Shown in pieces: positions 43,560 to 52,200 of a stretch of DNA of 64,000 nucleotides. The DNA is from an uncultured Poribacteria bacterium (GTDB taxonomy: Bacteria > Poribacteria > WGA-4E > WGA-3G). The translations under genes were made by a program, and so were the position numbers. Position 1 is the first letter of the stretch. Every line of letters starts with the position of its first letter. Location: contig OX639973.1 of assembly GCA_951828385.1 (NCBI GenBank), forward strand, positions 2,781,200-2,845,199, written 5' to 3'. The notes beneath the pieces are model-generated. The model was not told the DNA's origin and did not search any database. It saw only the letters and a program-made list of their open reading frames with translations.

Positions 43560-44654
43560 ATGAATGGAAAAACTACGACTCAGACACAGAACGTTACCAG
43601 AGATATTATCGGTGAATCCGCACAGATGCAAGAGGTTTTTCGATCTGTAGAGCTCGTCGCTCCGACAGAGGCAACTGTCCTCATCACGGGTGAAACAGGG
43701 GTTGGTAAGGAGATTATTGCACAAGCTATTCATGACAGTAGCACCCGTAAAAATGAGCCTTTCAAAGTCATCAACTGTGGGGCGTTTGCCCCAGAACTCA
43801 TCCAGAGCGAACTCTTTGGACATGAAGAAGGGGCTTTTACGACTGCTATTCGGAAGCATCGCGGGATATTTGAACAGGCAAACGGCGGAACCTTGTTCTT
43901 GGATGAAGTCAGCGAGATGTCGCCTGAAGTCCAAGTGAAATTCCTGCGTGTACTGGAGCAGCAAGAATTTTCACCCGTCGGTAGCGAAGAAATCATCGAG
44001 GTGGATGTCCGAGTCGTCGCCGCAACAAACAGAAACCTTAAAACAGCGGTTATAAGAAAAAGATTTAGGGAAGACCTCTACTATCGACTCAACCTCTTTC
44101 GGATTCAAATTCCACCGCTTCGGAACAGACGTGCGGATATCGCCCCCTTGGCGCATGATTTTGTTGCCCAATTAAGCGAAAATTACGATAAATCCATCAC
44201 CGGTATAGCGCAGGAAGCGGTTAAGTATCTTCAAAATATTCATTGGTACGGGAATGTGCGAGAGCTCAGAAATGTAATCGAAACCGCGCTTATCTTTGCA
44301 GAAGGCGAAGAATTGAAAAAAGAGGATGTCGAAATAGCCGTAGAAAACCTAAATGCGCCGGACGAACACGCAGATACTGACTCGGAAGCGTTTAGAGATT
44401 CGTTCGCTGACGAAGTAGATCCTTCACAAGAACAAGAACCTAATGGAGACCCACCCGTAACACCCGAAGATGTCAGGAATAGATTGTTGGAACTCGTCCA
44501 GACCGGAACCATGTCCGAGATAACCTCTTATATTAGCCTTATACGATATGAGGCAGAAATTCCACACCACTCCAAACGGGACATTGCCAAACGCCTCCAA
44601 ATATCTGTGCCGACCTTAGATAAGTATCGGGCATTGGCTGAGGAAAACACCTAA
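43560..44654 (+). CDS. Sigma-54-interaction-type AAA+ regulator with GAFTTA motif
   Basis: This is a 364-aa AAA+ protein of the NtrC family with no receiver domain. Walker A is GETGVGKE (residues 44-51), the sigma-54 contact loop is GAFTTA (91-96) instead of GAFTGA, Walker B is TLFLDE (111-116), and FREDLYYRLNLFRIQIPPLRNRRADI holds the sensor II region (given in part). The C-terminal 100 residues end with a helix-turn-helix (KRDIAKRLQISVPTLDKYRALAEE). The unusual GAFTTA suggests altered or absent sigma-54 activation. It follows the degenerate Gfo/Idh/MocA gene by 84 bases, with AAGGAAA upstream. A sigma-54-type promoter lies 540 bases downstream. Confidence 0.85.
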   Translation: MNGKTTTQTQNVTRDIIGESAQMQEVFRSVELVAPTEATVLITGETGVGKEIIAQAIHDSSTRKNEPFKVINCGAFAPELIQSELFGHEEGAFTTAIRKHRGIFEQANGGTLFLDEVSEMSPEVQVKFLRVLEQQEFSPVGSEEIIEVDVRVVAATNRNLKTAVIRKRFREDLYYRLNLFRIQIPPLRNRRADIAPLAHDFVAQLSENYDKSITGIAQEAVKYLQNIHWYGNVRELRNVIETALIFAEGEELKKEDVEIAVENLNAPDEHADTDSEAFRDSFADEVDPSQEQEPNGDPPVTPEDVRNRLLELVQTGTMSEITSYISLIRYEAEIPHHSKRDIAKRLQISVPTLDKYRALAEENT

Positions 44655-44703
44655 AAAAGTCGATGCCCTTCCCCAAAAACTCACCATCTGCCTTTCCGCT
44701 ACT

Positions 44704-44914
44704 CATCAATTCTTAGGACTTACGCATGCTGCTCTTTTGTAGCACAAACTTCCCAGTTTGTGCCACCAGAACGCTGGGTTTTCATCAATTCTTAGGACTT
44801 ACGCATGCTGTTCTTTTGTAGCACAAACTTCCCAGTTTGTGCTACCAGAACGCTGCGTTTTCCGAAAATTCTCATCTAACAGAACGGGCTGCAGTCAAAA
44901 TTGCGTAAGTCCTA
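44704..44914. repeat. MITE-like element with terminal inverted repeats and a 79-base tandem half
   Basis: The unit 44792-44914 begins TTAGGACTTACGCA and ends TGCGTAAGTCCTAA, a 14-base inverted repeat. Inside is AGCACAAACT-tccc-AGTTTGTGCT, a 10-bp palindrome. The left 79 bases are present twice in tandem (44704-44782 and 44783-44861). Another full copy lies at 46379-46499 and a lone left end at 45771-45784. There is no coding capacity. Confidence 0.8.
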
Positions 44915-45195
44915 AATTCTATAGAACCCTCCGAATTCACACATTCGTTGATCAATATGCTTACCTGAGAACTCAATTTCTTCTCAATAGGTACTCACTT
45001 TGGCAACCCTAAAATTTTTTGTGCAGCTAAAAAATTTGGCATGCATCACAAAAATTTTTGCGTCTTTACACGGCTTAGCGAAACGGGATCTCATTGCGTT
45101 TAGCATCCATACAATGTTAGAAACCCAGATTTTACAAGGGTGTATCGTATCTGAACCTGTAGAAAACGCAATACCCCATCAGAAGATTGCCAGAG
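44915..45195. other. AT-rich gene-free stretch with a hairpin
   Basis: At 45010-45060 an A/T run ending in GTG is mirrored by CAC followed by another A/T run, forming an imperfect stem around a loop with GGCATGC. I see no gene. Confidence 0.35.
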
Positions 45196-45212
45196 TTGGC
45201 ACAGTTTTTGCA
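45196..45212 (+). promoter_or_regulatory. Sigma-54-type (-24/-12) promoter
   Basis: TTGGCACAGTTTTTGCA keeps the GG at -24 and GC at -12 with exactly 10 bases between, and matches the RpoN consensus TTGGCACG-N4-TTGCW at nearly every position. No protein gene follows within 1.3 kb, so it may drive a noncoding RNA. It lies 540 bases after the AAA+ gene that carries the sigma-54-type activator domain. Confidence 0.6.
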
Positions 45213-45542
45213 CATAACCCTTGCCAGTAGAAAAAGTAGAGAACGTCGCCAAACGAAGGCGCATTGCCGGGAGTGCGCGGGAAAATCGCGGCTCTCCTTC
45301 AAAATTTGTTGGATCGCGACGTGGGTTCGCACAAAGATTGGGTTTAAAAAAAATATTGTTGTAATTTATTTTCTTTTTTGCTATATTGCCTCTTGGCATC
45401 CGTAAAATCCAATATGGGTGGTTCGGCGAGTGTGCAAGACTCCCGAACCGCGGCACTGCCAACCAGGATTGCCAGTGCATGTTTAATTATATCATATATC
45501 TCGTTCGATGTCTCTGATATTTTTAAGCGGCCTCGTAACTTT

Positions 45543-45570
45543 TACGTGATTTTTTTCGGAAAATCACGTA
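45543..45570. other. Perfect 11-bp hairpin in the desert
   Basis: TACGTGATTTT (45543-45553), loop of 6, AAAATCACGTA (45560-45570). Another stem, GGTTCGG/CCGAACC, lies at 45420-45448. Such stems behind the 45196 promoter would suit a structured RNA. Confidence 0.5.
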
Positions 45571-45770
45571 TGATTGCGAATGGACATCGGGGACGGATTA
45601 CCGGGGTAGTCCCGCTACCTCCCGTCTCCGCCCAACTGGCAATTGAATTGGGTATGCGTCTGAGAAGACAACGTCCAAACACCCCGATTTTTGGTTCACT
45701 GATCGTCTTGCATTTGTGCTTTGCGGTCGCGTTCCGCGCGCTGGCTTTGTTGGCAAAGGCCCTGACTTAG

Positions 45771-45784
45771 TTAGGACTTACGCA
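45771..45784. repeat. Solo end of the TTAGGACTTACGCA element
   Basis: TTAGGACTTACGCA is followed by TACTGCTG, as in the full copies, but no right end is found nearby. It is a decayed copy. Confidence 0.6.
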
Positions 45785-45885
45785 TACTGCTGTGTGAACT
45801 TCATATTTTATTCGGGTTCCGAAAGTTACATACAATTTGTAGAAGCAATCTCTAAATCACGATCCTTTCTCTAATTCTTTTAAGT

Positions 45886-45914
45886 TTGACGTATTATCCA
45901 AATTTGCGTATAAT
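45886..45914 (+). promoter_or_regulatory. Sigma-70-type promoter with no gene behind it
   Basis: TTGACG (45886-45891), 17 bases, TATAAT (45909-45914). No coding frame starts in the next 600 bases. It may drive a noncoding RNA or belong to the element starting at 45981. Confidence 0.55.
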
Positions 45915-45980
45915 TCTACATATTAGGTTCAGCAATACAAAATTTTGAAATATTAAAAAAATGACTTAAAATGTATTAAA

Positions 45981-46239
45981 GTTTGGACAATGTTGTAAAT
46001 TTATACTGCCTTGTCAAAAGGCAGCTGTGTATCGGAACCCAGAAAACGAACCTTAATATTCTGTGAGTTTGTTTTTTGCTTGAACTTCGCAGAAAATGAC
46101 GCTATCGCCATTTGCGATCGGAGATAAGCTACCCGCAGGTTTCCTTGTGTGACTTTCATCGGACGATACCAAAGTATGTTTATGAAAGGATATCTCTTTT
46201 TCTGCTTTCACGCACCTTAATTCTTAAAATTGTCCAAAC
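45981..46239. repeat. 259-base element with GTTTGGACAA/TTGTCCAAAC ends
   Basis: GTTTGGACAA at 45981-45990 and TTGTCCAAAC at 46230-46239 are inverted ends around non-coding sequence. A third copy of the right end with its outer flank (TGTCCAAACTATAGTA) lies at 46357-46373. It looks like a second MITE family. Confidence 0.55.
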
Positions 46240-46378
46240 TATAGTAATATTTAAAGTTGACTTATAATCATATCATCTAAGAGGAATCGGCACAGAAGAC
46301 CAACGGTTTCCTATGCTACAAGGCACAAACTAAGGGGCTCATATCCTACAGCAAAGTGTCCAAACTATAGTATTTTTT

Positions 46379-46499
46379 ACGACTTACGCATGCTGCTCTT
46401 TTGTAGCACAAACTTCATAGTTTGTGCCACCAGAACGCTGTGTTTTCCGAAAATTCTCATCTAACAGAACGGGCTTCAGTCAAAATTGCGTAAGTCCTA
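46379..46499. repeat. Second full copy of the TTAGGACTTACGCA MITE
   Basis: It begins GACTTACGCATGC (left end two bases degenerate), has the AGCACAAACT-tcat-AGTTTGTGCC palindrome, and ends TTGCGTAAGTCCTA. It is about 95 percent alike, by eye, to 44792-44914. Confidence 0.8.
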
Positions 46500-46554
46500 T
46501 TTTTTAGATGTTAGCAGGAACCCTAAAATTGAAATTGCTTGAAAAGGAGTTATC

Positions 46555-47889
46555 ATGAAAACACTGATTGCAAGTCAAAAATGTGTGGTATCCGTCTTGT
46601 TGACATTGTTAATATTTATTGCCACGTATAGCACAGGATATGGACAGGCATTGAACGCAGGTGAACCGCGCACGGTACGCCTTTTCTACTTTCTACCCAA
46701 CGACCGCCCATATCGCCAAGAAGTGGTTGACGCGATGAAAACAGGGATTGTCGAAATCCAGACTTTTTTCGCAGAGCAGATGGAGCGGCATGGACACGGT
46801 CGCAAAACGTTCCAGTTTGAAGCCGATGCCCAAGGGACCCCGATCGTGCATCATGTAGATGGGGACCACTCCGACAGCCATTACAGAAACACAAGGCATC
46901 CCGGAAACGAGATTAGTCGAGCGTTTGATATATCTTCAATTGTTCAATTAGTCGTTATGGACATTAGTAGAAAAGGTGGACTTGCCACAGGAATTACCAA
47001 ACGGAGTGGAAGTGCTCTTGTTCATGGCGGTTGGGACTGGAGAATTGCGGCCCATGAACTGGGACACGCCTTCGGTTTGCACCACGATTTCCGTGATGAT
47101 GCGTATATGATGTCGTATGGAAGTAACCGAAATTCTTTATCTACATGTGCTGCCGAATTTTTGGTGGTAGATCCGTACTTCAATTCTAATATCCCCACTG
47201 AAGATGAATCACCACCAACAATCGAACTTATCTCGCCGCGCAATTATATGGAAGAAGCGGAAAGTGTCCCAATCCGACTAAGCATTGAGGATTCAGACGG
47301 ACTCCATCAGGTGCTTCTATACGTTTACGACGAACATATTCTCAGTCCCGACAAGAATTCTCCTCAAGTGAAGGCATGTCGTGTATTAGCGGGTGAAACG
47401 GATGCCATCGTTGAATTCAATTATGATGGTGGACTTCCATCTGATAATCAACGAAATCTTTCTAATACGGGTAAGCATAAGATTGGGTACGCGGCAGTTG
47501 ATACGAAAGGGAATCTGAGTCCGTTATCATCTTTTTACCTTGCGACAACTTCCCAACAACATCTTACCGCGTTTGAGGCGAATAGGGGTATAGTTAATTC
47601 GGTAGCATTTTCACCGGATGGCACAATACTGGGGTCAGCGCACGAAGATGGTTCAATCGTATTGTGGGATATAACAACAGAGGAAGTTATCACTACGATT
47701 CAAGGACATGACGAGCACACAATGGCTGTATCGTTTTCACCTAATGGTACGCTGCTCGCTTCTTCAAGTTATGGGAGCAGTACAGTCAAATTATGGAACA
47801 CCTTGACCTATGAAAATGTCGGCACGCTTGCAGGTTATACTGGCTTTGCTAGTAGTCTTTCAACTTTGAATCTGAGGGTAGGTTCGTAG
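46555..47889 (+). pseudogene. 5' part of a giant secreted protease/WD40 repeat gene, cut by an insertion
   Basis: This part encodes 444 aa. Residues 1-30 are a signal peptide (TYSTGYGQ). A metzincin-type zincin has HELGHAFGLHH (167-177). An Ig-like segment follows (PPTIELISPRNY...VPIRLSIEDSDG) and then WD40 repeats (NSVAFSPDGTILGSAHEDGSIVLWD). The frame runs into a palindromic repeat and stops at TAG (47887-47889). The WD40 text resumes on the other side of an IS630-type element at 49228 in a matching way, so both parts were one gene of about 2500 codons. AAGGAG precedes the ATG. A truncated protease could still be secreted, but it has lost the C-terminal sorting domain. Confidence 0.85.
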
Positions 47890-47950
47890 TAGTGCGATTT
47901 ATCGCACGTCAGCAACGGGCAATGAATTGCCCTACTACGAACAGGATTAC
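47880..47950. repeat. Long palindromic repeat (two hairpins inside an outer stem)
   Basis: TTCGTAGTAG and CTACTACGAA form the outer arms. Inside, TGCGAT-tt-ATCGCA and GGGCAAT-ga-ATTGCCC are two hairpins, a cruciform-like shape. Copies lie at 33188 (partial) and 59413 (inverted). It introduces the stop codon that ends the 5' part of the giant gene. Confidence 0.75.
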
Positions 47951-47954
47951 CTAT

Positions 47955-49223
47955 AAACTCAACATTGAAGCACTACTAGAGTGCTTCAATGTTGAGTTTG
48001 TGAAAAGAGTTGTTGACTTTTCATGTAATGCTGTGATATATTCTTCAGATAATCCTATTTCCTCTATGAGGGGTGTGTGATGAAAAAACATAAACATGAG
48101 GTTGAACTGACATCTGAAGAGCGTCAGACGCTTGAAACGTTAATTCGCAAGGGAGAACACAGTGCGCTGAAACTCATGCGTGCCCACATCTTGCTGAAAG
48201 CCGATAGCAATGGCCCCGGCTGGACGGATGCGCAAATCGCCGAGGCGTTTGGGTGCCATGAGCAAACCGCCTACAATGTTCGCAAACGTTTTGCGACGCG
48301 CGGGAGACTCTCCGCCTTGGAGCGGAAACCCCAAAGTCGCCCCTCTCACGTGCGAAAACTTGATGGTCAAGGTGAGGCGCGTTTGATAGCCCTGGCTTGT
48401 AGCGATCCGCCCGAAGGGTTTGCGCGCTGGACATTACAACTCCTTGCCGATGAACTTGTTGAACTTCAGGTTGTTGAAAATATCTCTATTGAAACGATCC
48501 GACAGACCCTAAAAAAAACGCCTTACGTCCGCATCGGTCATCCTACTATGTGATCCCGCCGGATCAAGACGCGGCATTTGTTGCGGCGATGGAAGCGGTT
48601 TTAGAGGTTTACCAACGCCCTGAAGACGCGAGATTTCCCGTTGTGGCTATGGACGAACGTCCCGTGCAGTTGCTTGCCGACATCCGGCCCCCGGTGCCGA
48701 TGAAACCCGGGCGCATCGCACGGATAGATTACGAGTATAAGCGCATCGGGTCGGTTTCTGCTTTCCTGTTTACCGCCCCGTTTCAGGGGTGGCGGCGTGT
48801 GTCGGTGCGAGAACGCCGCACTGCCGTAGATTGGGCGGAGGAAGTCAAGCACCTTTTAGATGAAGTCTATCCCGATGCCGAGCGAGTGACATTGGTTTGT
48901 GATAATCTCAATACACACAGACTCAGCTCTCTGTATAAAGCGTTTCCTGCCGAGGTGGCACTTGGGTTGTCTTCACGGTTAGAGATCGTCTACACCCCAA
49001 AGCATGGGAGTTGGTTGAACATCGCAGAGATTGAGTTGAGTGTCTTCTCAAGACAATGTCTGAACCGGCGGATTCCGGATATAGAGACGCTTCGGTCAGA
49101 GGCAGAAGCCTGGCAGACGTATCGGAATCAGACGGCGAACCGGGTTGATTGGCGATTTACGACACAAGACGCACGCATCAAACTAAAAAGACTATACCCT
49201 GAAACTCAACATTGAAGCACTAC
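47955..49223 (+). mobile_element. IS630-family insertion sequence with an extra inverted end
   Basis: The transposase gene is flanked by 20-bp inverted repeats: AGTGCTTCAATGTTGAGTTT at 47980-47999 and its inverse at 49202-49221, each bordered by TA, the target of this family. The element proper is about 47979-49223 (1.2 kb). Just outside the left end, 47955-47974 is an extra inverse copy of the same repeat, so a 45-base palindrome sits at the left edge. The IS interrupts the WD40 region of the giant secreted-protein gene. Confidence 0.85.
48080..49215 (+). CDS. IS630-family transposase made by -1 frameshifting
   Basis: Two frames: 48080-48553 (helix-turn-helix domain, ADAQIAEAFGCHEQTAYNVRKRF-type) and 48550-49215 (DDE domain). 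At 48511-48518 there is a run of eight A. Slipping back one base there turns LKKTPYVRIG into LKKNALRPHRSSYYVIPPDQ, which flows into the second frame without a gap. The DDE residues are in VVAMDERPVQL, LVCDNLNTH and PKHGSWLNIAEIE. The joined protein is about 378 aa, normal for the family. The start could be the GTG at 48077 or the ATG at 48080. The alternative is an inactivating one-base loss. Confidence 0.85.
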
Positions 49224-49227
49224 TAGG

Positions 49228-52200
49228 TCTGTATCGTTTTCGCCTGATGGTACGCTGCTCGCCTCTGGAACAGATAATGGAAGGTATGGGTTAGGTGATA
49301 AAACGGTTAGACTATGGGACGTGGCAACACGAACAAATATTGCTACCCTTGAGGGACATACGAAGGATATCCATTCAGTATCGTTTTCACCCGATGGAAC
49401 AACGCTTGCCTCCGTTTCTGGCAACTACGAACTTAGACTATGGGACGTGGCGACAGGGACAAACACTGCTACGATCGAGGAAGCTGGGAGCAGGTCAATA
49501 TCATTTTCACCCGATGGAACGATACTCGCTTTGCCCGGAGATTATTTTAACCTCACTAAAATTAAACTATGGGATGTGGCGACAAGAACACATATTGCTA
49601 CCCTTGATAAACGATGGACGAACACCGGTGAACGGATTCGGGGTGAGGTCTACTCAGTGGTATTTTCACCTGATGGAAGTACCCTCGCTGCCGCGCAGGG
49701 AAGTGAAATCCGTCTATGGAATGTGGCGACAAGAACACATACCGCTACTTTCACGGGGCATACGTCCGAGGTCTACTCAGTGGCATTTTCACATGACGGA
49801 GCAATTCTCGCTTCTGCGTCATCAGATAATACGGTCAGATTATGGGATGTGTCCGAGTGGTCGGGACCTCCCATGGCCTTTACTACACCGCTCATTCCAG
49901 TCAGTGATCGCACCCCGGAGGTGCGCGATGCGATTGTGCGCGCAGTACACTTAAATTCTGCCGCCGATGTCACCGAAGCAGACCTTGCAGGAATTACGGC
50001 ATTAAGCATTACCCACAAACGAAATTTCACATCACTGAAAGTGGGTGATTTTAGTGGACTATCTTCACTGGAAATGCTCGACATGGAGGTCAACGCTCTG
50101 AGGACGTTACCTGCCGGTGTTTTCAACGGGCTAACTTCACTAAGAACACTCAAACTTCGTAGTAACCGCCAACTGACCTCGTTACCTGCGGGTGTTTTCA
50201 ATGGGTTATCTTCACTCATAACGCTCCATCTGGACTATAACGCTCTGACCTCGTTGCCTGTTGATGTTTTCAACGGGTTATCTTCACTGACGCTCCTCAA
50301 CCTAGGCGACAACGGTCTGAGCTCGTTGCCCGCGGGTATTTTCAACGGACTATCTTCACTGGAAACGCTCAACCTGGGTAACCACTCCTCTGGTGGCAAC
50401 GACAACGCCCTGACTTCGTTGCCTGTAGGTGTTTTCAACGGACTATCTTCACTGGAAACGCTCAATCTGCAGTACAACCCTCTGAGTACGCTACCTGTGG
50501 GTGTTTTCAACGGACTATCTTCTCTGAAAAACCTCATCCTGTCTCAAAACGCAGTTAATCCCCTTCTGCTCATTGTATCCTTAGAAAAGGTTGCAAATGG
50601 TCAGTTCAAAGCAGTGGCACCGGCCGGTGCACCTTTTGATATTGTATTGCCGCTTACCGTTAGAAACGGTAGCATCACCAGTGGCGCAGAGAACATCACG
50701 ATCCCCACAGGCAGTGTGGAAAGTGAGACCCTCACGGTAACTCGCACACCCGACACAACGGATGCTGTCACCGTCAATATCGTGACATTACCGAACCTGC
50801 CATCAGTTCACGGTGTGTCAGTTCACAGTGGGTATGCACTCGTTAAATCTGCTGATTTGCCACTCAACCTTCCGTTGCCAGAAATCCGCACTTTGATAGG
50901 AAGCCGCACGTCTCAAGTGCGCGATGCTATCGTCGCAGCAGTACCGGGCGTGGACAATGCTGCCGATGTAACTGAAGCACACCTCGCCGCTATTACGGCA
51001 CTCAACTTAAGTAACAAAGGCATCACAGCCCTGAAATCCGGTGATTTTGACGGGTTGACCGCGTTGACAAACCTTAACTTGTTCGACAATGATCTAACAA
51101 GTCTTCCAGAGGATGTGTTTGATGGACTCTCTTCGCTGACAACGCTTTCCTTGCATAACAACAGATTAACAGCATTACCACCGGACATCTTTGATGGACT
51201 CACTGCATTGACAAACCTTGACCTGTCAGGTCTCAATAAACTCTTTTTTGGTGCGTTTACCACATTACCGGTAGATGTCTTTGATGGGTTGACCGCGTTG
51301 ACAACGCTCAACTTACAGGGCAATGACTTTAGCACACTTCCAGCGGGTGTATTTGATGGACTCACCGCACTGACAGACCTCTGGTTGAATGCCAACAAAC
51401 TAACGACCTTACCTGCGGGTGTATTTGATGGACTCACCCAATTGGAAAAACTGCGTCTTTCTAGCAACAAATTGAGGACCTTGCCCGGAAAGATATTTGA
51501 CGAACTCACATCACTGACATTTCTTGACTTACAAAACGGCGAGTTAAGTTCGTTGCCAGCGGATACATTTGATGGACTCACATCATTAAAGACACTTTTT
51601 CTCGACAGAAACCGATTAACATCGCTACCGGATGGGATATTTGACGGGCTTACGTCACTGTCATCTGTCGGTTTACGAGGCAACCCAGGTGCCCCATTCC
51701 GGATAGGTGTATCACTGGAAAAAGTTGGCACGGATCAATTCAAAGCAGTCGTACCCACGGGTGCACCGTTTGATATTGTGCTACCGCTTACCATGACAAA
51801 TGGAAGCATCAGTGGTGGTGCAACAACAGTCACAATATCCGCTGGCAGTGTGGAGAGTGAAGTACTTACTGTGACACGCACGTCCGGCACAACTACTGCT
51901 GTCACTGTGGATATCGGCACCTTACCGGGGCTACCCTCAAATCATGACGGCTACGCACTACGCAAATCCACCACTCACTTGCCGTTGACAGTCATCGATG
52001 CACCACGGAACAGTGCCCCTGTATTCACCGATGGCACAACCACCACCCGCACAATCGCTGAAAACACCGCCGCAAATACAAACATCGGCACGGCTATAAC
52101 TGCCACAGATGCCGATACCGGCGACACACTCACTTATACCCTCGGCGGCACGGATACCGCCGCCTTTGAGATTGACACAACAACAGGACAATTGAAAACC

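Noticed and set aside
45378-45770. A 130-codon plus-strand ORF in the gene desert
   Set aside because: It has no ribosome site, covers two hairpins, has no recognisable domain and its composition looks random. I treat the stretch as non-coding.
48140-48852. Minus-strand ORFs over the IS630 transposase
   Set aside because: They are mirror frames of a gene with clear HTH and DDE motifs.
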